Below are positions 16,810 through 25,456 of a DNA stretch of 64,000 nucleotides, piece after piece. The stretch is from Anianabacter salinae (GTDB lineage Bacteria > Pseudomonadota > Alphaproteobacteria > Rhodobacterales > Rhodobacteraceae). A model generated the notes under the pieces. That model saw nothing but the letters and a program-made list of their open reading frames with translations. It had not been told where the DNA came from and ran no database searches. The stretch spans positions 124,001 to 188,000 of the forward strand of contig NZ_JAHQZS010000006.1 of NCBI RefSeq assembly GCF_019061145.1. The letters are read 5' to 3'. The translations under genes were made by a program, and so were the position numbers. Each line of letters opens with the position of its first letter. Position 1 is the first letter of the stretch.

Positions 16810-16878
16810 CAAACTCTCGGTGAGAGTTTGCGAAAGGTCCTCGCCGAGGACCTTGGCCAAATTCCTTTCGGGAATTTG
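16810..16878. repeat. Cluster of three tandem short hairpins downstream of rnpB
   Basis: Three perfect hairpins stand in a row: 16810-16830 (9-bp stem, GGT loop), 16834-16854 (9-bp stem, GCC loop) and 16858-16878 (8-bp stem, 5-base loop). All are 21 bases long, with three bases between them. On the minus strand they follow the 3' end of RNase P RNA, so they may terminate or trim it, but none has a T tract. They lie inside the 198-base gap between rpmG and rnpB. Confidence 0.7.
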
Positions 16879-16890
16879 TGACCCCTCTTG

Positions 16891-17283
16891 ATGCGCGGAG
16901 GGCCTGTAAGCCGGATTCTGTCCCCCCGCTTGCGCGGGATGGATGACCATTCCTCTGGCCCTGCGATTGCCCGCAGGGTCTAGCTGCCTACCCGGACCGT
17001 CTGGGGCGAAAGCAGCCCCGGGGGTTTCCCCCCGCGAGGTCCCTATTCGGCATTGCTCCCGGTGGGGCTTGCCGTGCCGTCCCCGTTACCGGCGACGCGG
17101 TGGGCTCTTACTCCACCGTTTCACTGTCACCCCGGAATGCACCGGGGCCACCTGTTCTCTGTGGCGCTTTCCGTCAGGTTGCCCTGCCCGGGCGTTACCC
17201 GGCACCGTCACTTTCTGGAGTCCGGACTTTCCTCCCGTGGTCGGGCAAGCCCGCCACAGGCGGCCATCCAGCCCTCCGCGCCC
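16891..17283 (-). ncRNA. rnpB: RNase P RNA, bacterial class A
   Basis: The minus strand carries GAGGAAAGTCCGGACTCC near the 5' side and AGAATCCGGCTTACAGGCCC at the 3' end, both conserved in class A RNase P RNA. The terminal helix P1 is formed by 17272-17281 and 16893-16902, a perfect 10-bp pair. Length about 390 nt. It is the catalytic subunit that matures tRNA 5' ends. Any ORFs read across it are not genes. Ends are set by P1 and may be off by several bases. Confidence 0.95.
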
Positions 17284-17296
17284 GCCCGACCTAGGA

Positions 17297-17968
17297 TCAG
17301 GGCGTGTCCCGGTCAATGCCAAAGCGCGCGGCAAGCCCGGCGACAAGCGCCCTGTCGATGTCGTCGAGCGGCCCGGTGGCCCAGGGGCGGAAGCGCTGGC
17401 GCACCGCGTCCAGCACGGCATCCTCACCGCAGGACACATCATAGCCGAAGCGCGCCGCGTCGCGGGTGAAGTCGCCGGGCGCCGCGGGCTCCGGCCAGAC
17501 CGATGACCCCTGCCGCGCCAGCCTGCGCCAGTCGAAGCGGCGGCCGGGGTCCCACTTGCGCGTCGGCGCCATGTCGGAATGCGCGATGACGCCAGCGGGG
17601 GCGATGTCCCAGCGGGTCATGATCCCCGCCATCAGGTCTTCCAGCCGCGTCATCAGCGGCTCGGAGAACGGCTCTGCCCCGCTGTTGTCCAGCTCGATCC
17701 CGATGGAGCGTGAATTGATGTCGTCCATCCCCGCCCAGCGCCCCTGCCCCGCGTGCCAGGCGCGGTCCGCCTCGTCGACCAGTTGCCAAAGCATGCCGTC
17801 CTTGCCGATCAGGTAATGCGCCGAGACCTCGAATGCAGGATCGCACAACCTCTCAAGCGCCGCGCTGGCGCTGGACATCGCGGTGTAGTGCAGGACGATC
17901 AGGCTGGGGCGCAACCCGTTCCGGCGCGGCCCGCAGTTCGGCGAGGGGTGCGCGACAGGCGCGGTCAC
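17297..17968 (-). CDS. N-acetylmuramoyl-L-alanine amidase (amidase_2, AmpD/AmiD type)
   Basis: A 223-residue enzyme with the amidase_2 zinc site: LIVLHYTAM (first histidine), AWHAGQGRWAG, SIGIELDNSG and the second histidine and aspartate in HSDMAPTRKWDPG. It cleaves the bond between MurNAc and the stem peptide. There is no signal peptide, so a cytoplasmic AmpD-like role recycling anhydro-muropeptides is likely. It starts 3 bases after the stop of the upstream lipoprotein gene and its stop lies 14 bases from the rnpB 5' end, so the rnpB promoter probably lies within this gene. Confidence 0.9.
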   Translation of the reverse strand: MTAPVAHPSPNCGPRRNGLRPSLIVLHYTAMSSASAALERLCDPAFEVSAHYLIGKDGMLWQLVDEADRAWHAGQGRWAGMDDINSRSIGIELDNSGAEPFSEPLMTRLEDLMAGIMTRWDIAPAGVIAHSDMAPTRKWDPGRRFDWRRLARQGSSVWPEPAAPGDFTRDAARFGYDVSCGEDAVLDAVRQRFRPWATGPLDDIDRALVAGLAARFGIDRDTP

Positions 17969-17971
17969 GCC

Positions 17972-18661
17972 CTAGCGCGAGACCGTGCGGAACGGGCGCG
18001 GGTCCCACCCGCAGGCAAAACCATCCCCGTCCGGGTCGATGCCCAAGCGGTCGCGGTCCGGCCCGCCGTTCGCAAGGAAATCCTGCTGTGCAAGATCGGG
18101 CGAGGCATACCCCGCGCACCTGCGCTGCGCCTTGGCCTGGGCATCGCCGAGCAGATTGGTGCGGCGGTAGACCTGCTGGCCCAGCGCATTGGTGGTTTGC
18201 AGGGCATAGGCGACGATGTTCGGGCCGGTGTCGGCGGGACGCACGGGAACAGCGGTCGGCTCGATCACGCGGTAGGCTTCACGCTGGGCGGCCAGCCGCT
18301 CGGCGTCGCTTTCGATGGTCTCGCGGGAGGCGACGGCGTCGAAGTTCTGCTCGTCCGAGATGCGCGGGTTGTTGAGGTCCGGCCCGGCCGGTGCTGCCGC
18401 AGTGTCCACGCCAGCCTCGGGCGTCGACGCGGGCGCCCGTCCAAGGGCGGTGGCGGTGTCGGCGGCAAGCTGCTCGGCCTCGGTCGCGGGCGCGGCCGGA
18501 GTGGCCGGAGGCGCGGCGCGTGCAAGCTCGGCGTCCTGCTGGGCGCGGTAGCTGTTGAAGTCGTCGAACCCCACGCCACGCGGCGCCGGGTTGGAATCGG
18601 GGATCGGCGGCGCGCAGGCTCCAAGCACGATCAGTGCGGCGATGGCTGCGGAAACTCGCAT
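17972..18661 (-). CDS. Lipoprotein with C-terminal excalibur-like Ca-binding motif
   Basis: A 229-residue protein with a lipoprotein signal (LIVLGAC, Cys near 15), a long alanine/proline-rich middle (about 45-105), and a C-terminal part with CAGYASPDLAQQDFLANGGP and DRLGIDPDGDGFACGWDP, which resembles the DxDxDGxxCE loop of excalibur domains. Two cysteines flank the motif. It would be anchored at the periplasmic side of an envelope membrane. Function unknown; placement just before the peptidoglycan amidase suggests a cell-wall role (inference). Confidence 0.78.
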   Translation of the reverse strand: MRVSAAIAALIVLGACAPPIPDSNPAPRGVGFDDFNSYRAQQDAELARAAPPATPAAPATEAEQLAADTATALGRAPASTPEAGVDTAAAPAGPDLNNPRISDEQNFDAVASRETIESDAERLAAQREAYRVIEPTAVPVRPADTGPNIVAYALQTTNALGQQVYRRTNLLGDAQAKAQRRCAGYASPDLAQQDFLANGGPDRDRLGIDPDGDGFACGWDPRPFRTVSR

Positions 18662-18695
18662 GTCTTATCCCTTGTGTTCAAGCGCAGCGGTGGCG

Positions 18696-20174
18696 TTACC
18701 ACCATTTTCCGGGCTTCGCCACAAATCCTGCCGCGCTCTCCAGAACGTGAGCGGTGTTCAGCAGATCGCCCTCTTCCCAAGGACGACCGATCAGTTGAAG
18801 GCCCAGCGGCAGGCCCTGGGAATCAAGACCCGTCGGAACACTAATGCCCGGAAGCCCCGCAAGGTTCACCGTCACGGTGAACACGTCGTTGAGATACATC
18901 TGCACCGGATCGTCATGCGTCTGTCCCAGCGGGAACGCGGCAGAGGGCGTCGCAGGTGTCAGGATGGCATCGACGCCAGATGCAAAGGCGTCGTCGAAAT
19001 CCTTCTTTATCAGCGCGCGGACCTTGCGGGCGCGGTTGTAATAGGCGTCGTAAAAGCCCGCTGACAGGACATAGGTGCCGACCATGACGCGGCGCTGCAC
19101 CTCGGGGCCGAAGCCTTCGGCACGGGTCTTTTCATACATGTCGGTGATGCCGTCGCCCTGCGCGAGCTTGGCGCGGTGACCATAGCGCACGCCGTCATAG
19201 CGCGCGAGGTTCGACGACGCCTCGGCGGGCGCGATGACGTAATAGGCGGGCAGCGCGTATTTCGTGTGGGGCAGCGAGATGTCCACGATCTTCGCGCCCG
19301 CGTCTTCCAGCATCTTGCGGCCTTCGGCCCAGAGCGACTCGATCTCTGCAGGCATGCCGTCCATGCGGTATTCGCGCGGGATGCCGATGGTCTTGCCCCG
19401 GATATCGCCGGTCAGCATCGCCTCGAAATCGGGAACCGCGAGGTCTGCGCTGGTCGAATCCTTGGGGTCATGCCCGGCCATCGCCTGCATCATGATCGCG
19501 GCGTCGCGCACCGTCTTGGTCATCGGCCCGGCCTGATCCAGCGAGGACGCGAAGGCGACGATGCCCCAGCGCGAGCAGCGGCCATAGGTCGGCTTGAGGC
19601 CCACGATGCCGGTGAAGGCGGCGGGCTGGCGGATCGACCCGCCGGTGTCGGTGCCGGTGGCGGCAAGGCACAGGTCGGCGGCAACGGCGGCGGCGGACCC
19701 GCCGGACGACCCACCGGGGGTCAGGTCGGTGTCCCCCGATTTCCACGGGTTCACGGCGTTGCCGTAGACGGAGGTCTCGTTGGACGAACCCATGGCGAAT
19801 TCATCCATGTTCAGCTTGCCCAGCATGATGGACCCTGCATCCACAAGCTTCTGGCTGACGGTGGATTCGTATTCCGGCTTGAAGCCTTGCAGGATGCGGC
19901 TGGCGGCCTGGCTGTCCACGCCCCTGGTGCAGAACAGGTCCTTGATGCCGACGGGGATGCCGCACATCGCAGGTGCGTCCCCGGCCTTGATCCGCGCATC
20001 GGCAGCCTTGGCACGCTCCAGCGCGATCTCGGGTGTCTTGTGCACGAAAGCGTTCAGGGCGCCTGCCCCCTCGATGGCATCAAGGCAGGCTTGCGTCAGT
20101 TCGGTCGCGGTGGTGTCGCCCTTGCGCAGCGCGTCGCGCGCGCCCGCGATGGTCAGCTTGGTCAGGTCGGACAT
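18696..20174 (-). CDS. gatA: Asp-tRNA(Asn)/Glu-tRNA(Gln) amidotransferase subunit A
   Basis: A 492-residue amidase-signature protein with the Ser-cisSer-Lys triad: K78 in PVGIKDLF, S156 in PGGSSGGS and S180 in [11 protein letters not shown]. It releases ammonia from glutamine to amidate mischarged Glu-tRNA(Gln) and, where relevant, Asp-tRNA(Asn). It starts 3 bases after gatC. gatB is not in the window, so the complex genes are split in this genome, as in other Rhodobacterales. Normal length. Confidence 0.96.
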   Translation of the reverse strand: MSDLTKLTIAGARDALRKGDTTATELTQACLDAIEGAGALNAFVHKTPEIALERAKAADARIKAGDAPAMCGIPVGIKDLFCTRGVDSQAASRILQGFKPEYESTVSQKLVDAGSIMLGKLNMDEFAMGSSNETSVYGNAVNPWKSGDTDLTPGGSSGGSAAAVAADLCLAATGTDTGGSIRQPAAFTGIVGLKPTYGRCSRWGIVAFASSLDQAGPMTKTVRDAAIMMQAMAGHDPKDSTSADLAVPDFEAMLTGDIRGKTIGIPREYRMDGMPAEIESLWAEGRKMLEDAGAKIVDISLPHTKYALPAYYVIAPAEASSNLARYDGVRYGHRAKLAQGDGITDMYEKTRAEGFGPEVQRRVMVGTYVLSAGFYDAYYNRARKVRALIKKDFDDAFASGVDAILTPATPSAAFPLGQTHDDPVQMYLNDVFTVTVNLAGLPGISVPTGLDSQGLPLGLQLIGRPWEEGDLLNTAHVLESAAGFVAKPGKWW

Positions 20175-20177
20175 GGG

Positions 20178-20465
20178 TTACTCCACCACTTTCGGGACGG
20201 CGAAGAAGCCTTCGCGCGCGTCAGGCGCATTGGCGAGCACCTGTTTCTGGATATTGCCGTCGGTCACGACATCCTCGCGGCGCTTGAGCCGCATCGGCGT
20301 GACGCTGGTCATCGGCTCGACCCCGTCGACATCGACCTCGTTCAGTTGCTCGATAAAGCCGAGGATCGCGCTGAATTCCTGCGCCAGGGCGGGCAGCGCG
20401 TCATCCTCGACGCGGATACGGGCGAGTTTGGCCACATGGGCGGCGGTCTTGATGTCGATGGACAT
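20178..20465 (-). CDS. gatC: Asp/Glu-tRNA amidotransferase subunit C
   Basis: A 95-residue Gat[23 protein letters not shown] start, [18 protein letters not shown] in the middle and an R-E-D rich segment ([11 protein letters not shown]). It wraps around GatA and helps hold GatB. Spacing of 3 bases to gatA shows an operon. Confidence 0.95.
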   Translation of the reverse strand: MSIDIKTAAHVAKLARIRVEDDALPALAQEFSAILGFIEQLNEVDVDGVEPMTSVTPMRLKRREDVVTDGNIQKQVLANAPDAREGFFAVPKVVE

Positions 20466-20501
20466 GGGCGTCCCTTCGTCTCTTGCGGATCGGAGTCGCG
20501 T

Positions 20502-21164
20502 TTACCCCCGCGCCCCGCCTGCCGCAAGCATGTGACGGCGGTAGACCTCGATCATCCAGCCCAGCATCACGCCGTTGAGGATGTGCCACATGAAGTGGGT
20601 GCCGATGGGCAGCACCGCACACACCGGCTCGTCCAGCGACCGGAAGGTCAGCGAGGCGACGAGGATCGCGGCACCGATGGCCAGACCGCGCGCGGTTTCC
20701 GGCGCGCGGGTGCGCAGGATCACCGCGTAGATCGCGATAAGCAGGGGCACCGGCCAGTAGAACGACGAGATCGTGAAGAACGGCAAGGCATCGAACAGCG
20801 GTGTCAGGACGATGGCGTAGGGGATGAAGGCAAGCGTCCCGAGGATCGCGGCCCAGAGCGGCAGGCGCAGGAAGTCGCGATTGGCGGCGAAGACATAGGC
20901 CAGGATGAACAGGCCGATGGGCGTTGTGTCCGCCGTCGAGGCCCAGGCCGTCGCTTCGGTGTGGAACAGATAGCTGCCGACGCCGATGACGGCGAGGATG
21001 ACAACCAGCACCATCGCCAGCGGCAGCCCCTGCCCGCGCACCCGGCGCCACATGATGAAGGCCGCGATCAGGAAGGCGGCATTGGTCACGGCGTTGATCG
21101 GTTCGGACCAGTAGGTGAAATCCGTCCGCTCGCAATAGCCGTCGATCTGCCGCATCCAGTCCAT
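20502..21164 (-). CDS. Alkaline-ceramidase-like membrane hydrolase
   Basis: A 220-residue protein with about seven helices and the CREST-superfamily pattern: YCERTDFTYWSEPINAVTN at the N-terminus, the serine/histidine motif GSYLFHTEATAW near residue 78, an aspartate in STADTTPIG, and HFMWHILNG at the C-terminus. In eukaryotes such enzymes hydrolyse ceramide; in bacteria without known ceramides the substrate may be another amide-linked lipid. I start at ATG 21164 (MDWMRQ). It is divergent from the UPF0173 gene. Confidence 0.85.
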   Translation of the reverse strand: MDWMRQIDGYCERTDFTYWSEPINAVTNAAFLIAAFIMWRRVRGQGLPLAMVLVVILAVIGVGSYLFHTEATAWASTADTTPIGLFILAYVFAANRDFLRLPLWAAILGTLAFIPYAIVLTPLFDALPFFTISSFYWPVPLLIAIYAVILRTRAPETARGLAIGAAILVASLTFRSLDEPVCAVLPIGTHFMWHILNGVMLGWMIEVYRRHMLAAGGARG

Positions 21165-21220
21165 TGGCCCGCCCCGCGTTTGCCCTACGATCCTGCATGA
21201 CAGCATCTAGGAGGACCGTC

Positions 21221-21913
21221 ATGAAAATCATCTGGCTTGGACATTCGAGTTTCCGCATCGAGATCGGCGATCAGGTGCTGCTGGTCGACCCCTGGCTGAA
21301 CGGCAACCCGTCCTTCCCCGAGGATCGCCGGTCCGAGGCGGTGGACGGCGCGACGCATATCCTGCTGACGCACGGGCATTTCGACCATGCGTCCGAAACC
21401 GTGGAGCTGGCGAAGGAGCTTGGCGTTCCGGTCGTCGGCATCTTCGATCTGATGAGCCATTGGGAAAAGGCGCACGGCCTTGATGTCGTCGGTTTCAACA
21501 AGGGCGGCACGGTCGCGCTGGGCGATGTCGCGGTGACGATGGTGAACGCGGTGCATTCGTCGTCGATGGGGTCGGACACCGGCCCGGTCTATGCAGGCGC
21601 CGAGGCGGGCTACATGATCGCGGCGGAAGGGCACACGATCTATCTGTCGGGCGACACCGACATCATGGCTGACATGGGCTGGATGGGGCAGCTGCACCAG
21701 CCTGACATCGGCATCCTCTGCGCGGGCGGGCATTTCACCATGGACATGGCACGGGCAGGCTATGCGGCAAGGACGTTCTTCGACTTCAAGGTGGTGATCC
21801 CCTGCCATTACAAGACCTTCCCGCTGCTGGAGCAATCGGCGGAGAAGCTGATCGAGGCGCTTCCGGGGGTGGACGTGAAGACACCCGGCGTGCTGGACGC
21901 GGTCGAGATCTGA
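21221..21913 (+). CDS. UPF0173-family metal-dependent hydrolase (metallo-beta-lactamase fold)
   Basis: A 230-residue protein with the MBL-fold motif LTHGHFDHASE, a D in LSGDTDIMADM, and the C-terminal PCHYKTFP histidine. It is related to UlaG/YtkL-type hydrolases. Substrate unknown. An AGGAGG site precedes the ATG at 21221; the in-frame upstream start at 21164 would lie outside that site. It converges with tadA across the second copy of the intergenic repeat. Confidence 0.88.
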   Translation: MKIIWLGHSSFRIEIGDQVLLVDPWLNGNPSFPEDRRSEAVDGATHILLTHGHFDHASETVELAKELGVPVVGIFDLMSHWEKAHGLDVVGFNKGGTVALGDVAVTMVNAVHSSSMGSDTGPVYAGAEAGYMIAAEGHTIYLSGDTDIMADMGWMGQLHQPDIGILCAGGHFTMDMARAGYAARTFFDFKVVIPCHYKTFPLLEQSAEKLIEALPGVDVKTPGVLDAVEI

Positions 21914-21933
21914 TCCGGCCCCTTGGTCTTGTT

Positions 21934-22031
21934 GGCAAGGCTGGGGGGCTCTGCCCCGTCGCCATTGGGGCTCGGACCAATGGCGCCACCAATGGCGACC
22001 CCCCGGAGGTACTTGGGGACCAAAGATGAAA
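21934..22031. repeat. Intergenic repeat, copy 2, with inserted inner palindrome
   Basis: This copy begins GGCAAGGCTGGGGGGCTCTG and ends with CCCCCCGGAGGTACTTGGGG and ACCAAAGATG, like the copy at 6616-6675. Between these parts it carries about 41 extra bases, which hold TCGCCATTGG (21959-21968) and its exact complement CCAATGGCGA (21989-21998), plus a third CCAATGGCG at 21977. It lies between converging genes and could act as a two-way terminator. Confidence 0.7.
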
Positions 22032-22035
22032 ACGG

Positions 22036-22485
22036 TCAGCGCCGGGCGGCGAAGAACGTCCTCAGCAGACCGGCGCATTCGGTGGCGGCGAGGCCGTCGT
22101 AGACCTCGGGCGCGTGGTGCGCCTGTGGGTGCATGAACACCCGCGCGCCGTGCAGGACGCCGCCGGACTTGGGATCGGCGGCGCCGAAATACAGGCGCGC
22201 GATCCGGGCGGCGGCGATGGCGGCGGCGCACATCGCGCAAGGCTCCAGCGTGACGTAGAGCGCGTGGCCCGGCAGGCGTTCGGACCCGGCGGCGGCGCAG
22301 GCGGCGCGCAGGGCCAGGATCTCGGCATGGGCGGTGGGATCGTTCCTCTCGCGCGTGCGGTTGCCTGCCTGCGCGACGATCTCGCCCGACGGCGAGACGA
22401 TCACGGCGCCCACCGGCACCTCGCCCCGCGCGGCGGCGGCGCGCGCCTCGGCCAATGCCGTGTCCATGTGGCTGGTGAAGGTCAT
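22036..22485 (-). CDS. tadA: tRNA adenosine(34) deaminase
   Basis: A 149-residue deaminase with the zinc/catalytic motifs TAHAEILAL and TLEPCAMCAAAI. It makes inosine at the wobble position of tRNA-Arg(ACG) and is essential in most bacteria. The true start is ATG 22485 (MTFTSHMDTALAEA); longer readings upstream lack homology. Divergent from rluB with 89 bases between them. Confidence 0.93.
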   Translation of the reverse strand: MTFTSHMDTALAEARAAAARGEVPVGAVIVSPSGEIVAQAGNRTRERNDPTAHAEILALRAACAAAGSERLPGHALYVTLEPCAMCAAAIAAARIARLYFGAADPKSGGVLHGARVFMHPQAHHAPEVYDGLAATECAGLLRTFFAARR

Positions 22486-22574
22486 GGCACAGGTATCGCG
22501 CGGCGACGGCGGCGGCGCCAGACCGGAATCGAGATCGGATTTGCGGGCGCGCACGGCGCGGGGTATGGGGCAGC

Positions 22575-23363
22575 ATGAGCGAAGACACAAAACCCGGCGA
22601 GCGGATCGCCAAGCGGCTGGCCCGCGCAGGCGTGGCAAGCCGCCGCGACGCCGAGAAGATGATCGAGGCCGGCCGCGTTGCGGTGAACGGCAAGCAGATC
22701 GCCAGCCCCGCGCTGAACGTGACCGCCGCCGACCGCATCACCGTGGACGGCAAGGCGCTGGCCGAGGCGGAACCGTCGCGGCTGTGGCTTTATCACAAGC
22801 CGCTTGGGCTAGTGACCAGCGCCCGTGACGAGAAGGGGCGCGAGACGATCTTTGACGCGCTGCCGGAGGACATGCCGCGGGTGATGAGCATCGGGCGGCT
22901 CGACATCAACTCCGAGGGACTCTTGCTGTTGACGAACGACGGCGAGATCAAGCGCAGGCTGGAATTGCCCTCGACCGGCTGGCTGCGGAAGTACCGCGTG
23001 CGCGTGAAGGGCACACCGACCGACGCCGACCTCGAGCCGCTGCGGCGCGGCCTGACGGTAGAGGGTGTGCGTTACCAGCCGATGAGCGTCACGCTGGACC
23101 GGCAGCAGGGCGCCAATGCCTGGCTCACGGTGGGCCTGCGCGAAGGCAAGAACCGCGAGATCCGGCGTGCGGCCGAAGCCGTTGGACTGGCGGTGAACCG
23201 GCTGTTGCGGGTGTCCTACGGGCCGTTCCGACTGGGCGAGTTGAAGGCGGGCGCGGTCGAGGAAGTGCGGCCCAAGGTGATGCGCGACCAGTTGGGCCTG
23301 GCGGAGACACCCGGCCAGGAAGGCAAGCCCAAGGTGCAGCGCCAGCGCAGGCCGAAGTCCTAG
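22575..23363 (+). CDS. rluB: 23S rRNA pseudouridine synthase, RluB/RsuA family
   Basis: A 262-residue enzyme with an N-terminal S4 RNA-binding domain (GERIAKRLARAGVASRRDAE) and the catalytic motif SIGRLDINSEGLLLLTNDG, whose aspartate is the nucleophile. GLREGKNREIRR is the conserved C-terminal strand. The basic tail (KVQRQRRPKS) is usual. RluB modifies U2605 of 23S rRNA; RsuA/RluE-like specificity cannot be excluded by sequence reading alone. Confidence 0.9.
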   Translation: MSEDTKPGERIAKRLARAGVASRRDAEKMIEAGRVAVNGKQIASPALNVTAADRITVDGKALAEAEPSRLWLYHKPLGLVTSARDEKGRETIFDALPEDMPRVMSIGRLDINSEGLLLLTNDGEIKRRLELPSTGWLRKYRVRVKGTPTDADLEPLRRGLTVEGVRYQPMSVTLDRQQGANAWLTVGLREGKNREIRRAAEAVGLAVNRLLRVSYGPFRLGELKAGAVEEVRPKVMRDQLGLAETPGQEGKPKVQRQRRPKS

Positions 23364-23512
23364 GTCTGCAGGCCGGGACCGGGCGTTGCCACCCCGACCC
23401 GGATCGGCGTGACCCGGTCGTGATCCACCCCATGAAATGGCTTCTTGCCCTTGCCCATCCGCCTTGCGCCTGTATTCAGGGCGCGACCTTGTGACGCGAG
23501 AGGACGGACGAC

Positions 23513-24352
23513 ATGGCGGACCTTCTGACGATCGAGAACCTCGGCAACCTGCTGATGCTGTGCTTCCTGCAGGCGGTTCTCGGCTTTGACAACCTGCTGT
23601 ACATCTCGATCGAGAGCCAGCGCGCGCCGGTGGCACGACAGAAATCGGTGCGCTTCTGGGGCATCATCATGGCCGTCGCGCTTCGGGTCATCCTGCTGTT
23701 CGTGATGGTGCAGCTGATCGGCGCCCTGTCCGAGCCATTTTTCGTCTTTGCCTGGGACGGCATCCTGACGGGGGCGGTCAATTTCTCGACCATCGTCTTC
23801 GTGCTGGGCGGCATCTTCATCATCTACACTGCGGTGAAGGAAATCGGACACATGCTGTCGGTCGAGCATCTCGAAACCGACATCGACCAGAAATCCGGCA
23901 AGTCGGCAGCGCAGGTGATCCTGCTGATCGTGATGATGAACCTTGTCTTCTCGTTCGATTCCATCCTGTCGGCGATTGCGATCACGGATGTCTTCCCGAT
24001 CCTGGCCACCGCGATCCTGCTGTCCGGGGCGGCGATGCTGCTGCTCGCGGAAACCGTGACCACATTTCTCAAGAAGAACCGCATGTTCGAGGTGCTGGGC
24101 CTGTTCATCCTGCTGATCGTCGGGGTCGTGCTCTTGGGCGAGGCAGGCGTCACCGCAGCCCATGCCGTGCACGACGACACGATGGCGATCCTCGTCTTCG
24201 GCTATCCTTTGGAGCCGATGTCCAAGACGACGTTCTATTTCTCGGTCCTGGTGCTGGTGATCGTCGAGGTGATCCAGACCGGATACTCGCGAAAGCTTGC
24301 AGCCGAGCGTGCGGCTACCCAGATCAGCAAGACGTTCGGTGGCAACGGCTAG
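23513..24352 (+). CDS. TerC-family integral membrane protein
   Basis: A 279-residue protein with about eight helices and the TerC acidic motifs FDNLLYISIES (helix 2) and FDSILSAIAI. TerC proteins are linked to tellurite resistance, manganese export and co-translational metal loading of exported enzymes. It ends 85 bases before a 27-codon membrane-peptide gene and the XpaC-TelA genes, so it may belong to the same functional group, although a hairpin lies between them. Confidence 0.88.
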   Translation: MADLLTIENLGNLLMLCFLQAVLGFDNLLYISIESQRAPVARQKSVRFWGIIMAVALRVILLFVMVQLIGALSEPFFVFAWDGILTGAVNFSTIVFVLGGIFIIYTAVKEIGHMLSVEHLETDIDQKSGKSAAQVILLIVMMNLVFSFDSILSAIAITDVFPILATAILLSGAAMLLLAETVTTFLKKNRMFEVLGLFILLIVGVVLLGEAGVTAAHAVHDDTMAILVFGYPLEPMSKTTFYFSVLVLVIVEVIQTGYSRKLAAERAATQISKTFGGNG

Positions 24353-24361
24353 GACGTTGGC

Positions 24362-24412
24362 GCTGGAAACGATGCAAGCGATCGCCTATAGCAAGAGCGA
24401 TCGTTTCCGCGC
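24362..24412. repeat. Large imperfect hairpin between terC and the small membrane peptide gene
   Basis: GGAAACGAT (24366-24374) pairs with ATCGTTTCC (24401-24409), extended by GCGC arms with one bulge; inside are two copies of AGCGATCG. There is no T tract on the plus strand, so it could be an attenuator, a processing site or a weak terminator. Confidence 0.5.
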
Positions 24413-24437
24413 TGCGGCGACAAGGGGGTTGTAACTG

Positions 24438-24521
24438 GTGTCCGGACCTGGCCTGCAGAAACTGGCCTTTGCGCTTCTGGCGGCGCTCATCCTCTACGTG
24501 TCGCTGACCGGGGGCGCGTGA
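24438..24521 (+). CDS. 27-residue single-helix membrane peptide, coupled to the XpaC-like gene
   Basis: A GTG start preceded by AGGGGG opens 27 codons: a short polar head, one hydrophobic stretch (LAFALLAALILYVSL, residues 9-23) and a Thr-Gly-Gly-Ala tail. Its TGA overlaps the ATG of the next gene as TGATG (24519-24523), the usual sign of coupled translation. The size, single helix and coupling suggest a genuine membrane mini-protein working with the XpaC/TelA pair, or a leader peptide setting the level of the next gene. I do not recognise a family. Confidence 0.6.
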   Translation: MSGPGLQKLAFALLAALILYVSLTGGA

Positions 24522-25420
24522 TGGCTCAGCGGTATGGCGGCAAGCACAGCCCCGGCGCATCGACGCCGCAAGGTTCGGGAACGGCAAAGACCGCCGGGCC
24601 GAACTGGGCGGCAAAGCGCCCCGAAGGCGCGGGCATGCGCACCAACCTTCTGTTTATTCTGCCTTTCCCGCTGATCTGGCGGGCCTTTACTTCGGGCCCG
24701 GTCGATCTTGCGTTCTATCTGGCGGCCTTTGGCGTCCTGATCCTGGCTGCGTGGCTGACGCGCGAGGGCGTGATCGCGCAGGGCGCCTATGACGCGCGCA
24801 AGGTGGCCAAGCGCCCTGCGATCCCGCGCAAGATCTTCGGCTCGATCCTGACCGGCGCGGGGCTTGGCCTTGCAGGCTTTGCGGGGCACGGGCTAATGGA
24901 TGCGATCCTGTTCGGGGCTATCGGGGTTGCGCTGCACCAGTTGTCGTTCGGCCTTGATCCGCTGTCCGACAAGGGCGCCGAAGGCGTCGACAGTTTCCAG
25001 TCCAGCCGCGTGGCACGGGCCGTAGAAGAGGCGGAAAAACACCTGACCGCGATGCGCGGCGCAGTTGCCCGCACCGGCGATCGCTGGCTGGAAGGCCGGG
25101 TGGAACGGTTTCAGGACACGGTGCGCGAGCTGTTTCGCACGGTCGAGGACGACCCGCGCGATCTGACCGCCGCACGCAAGTATCTGGGCGTCTACCTGAT
25201 GGGCGCGCGTGACGCGACCTTCGCCTTTGCCGACATCTACAACCGAACCCGCGATCCCAAGGCGCTGGAAGACTTCACCGCGCTGCTGGATGATCTGGAA
25301 ACCAACTTCGCGGCGCGGACCGAAACGCTGCTGGCGGACGACCGCACCGATCTGGATATCGAGATCGGCGTGCTGCGCGACAGGCTTGCCCGCGAGGGCG
25401 TGAAACCCACCACGAATTAG
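24521..25420 (+). CDS. XpaC-like (5-bromo-4-chloroindolyl phosphate hydrolysis) membrane protein
   Basis: A 299-residue protein: a Gly/Ser/Ala-rich basic N-terminus (1-35), two or three hydrophobic segments (about 43-125), then a long helical cytoplasmic domain (EEAEKHLTAMRGAVAR, FQDTVRELFRTVEDDPRDL, ARKYLGVYLMGARDATFAFA). This matches the XpaC family, which nearly always sits next to TelA/KlaA. Despite the name, phosphatase activity is doubtful. I use ATG 24521, which overlaps the stop of the small membrane peptide; a GTG at 24518 is possible. telA follows after 36 bases. Confidence 0.82.
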   Translation: MAQRYGGKHSPGASTPQGSGTAKTAGPNWAAKRPEGAGMRTNLLFILPFPLIWRAFTSGPVDLAFYLAAFGVLILAAWLTREGVIAQGAYDARKVAKRPAIPRKIFGSILTGAGLGLAGFAGHGLMDAILFGAIGVALHQLSFGLDPLSDKGAEGVDSFQSSRVARAVEEAEKHLTAMRGAVARTGDRWLEGRVERFQDTVRELFRTVEDDPRDLTAARKYLGVYLMGARDATFAFADIYNRTRDPKALEDFTALLDDLETNFAARTETLLADDRTDLDIEIGVLRDRLAREGVKPTTN

Positions 25421-25456
25421 AGACAATCCATTAGGGCCATTAGGGAAACCGGGACC

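Noticed and set aside
16943-17506. Open frames across 16.9-17.5 kb
   Set aside because: They run through the RNase P RNA, whose conserved sequences and P1 helix explain the region.
23432-23494. 20-codon ORF before terC
   Set aside because: No ribosome site precedes the ATG and the peptide has no notable feature, unlike the small ORFs at 24438 and 50503.
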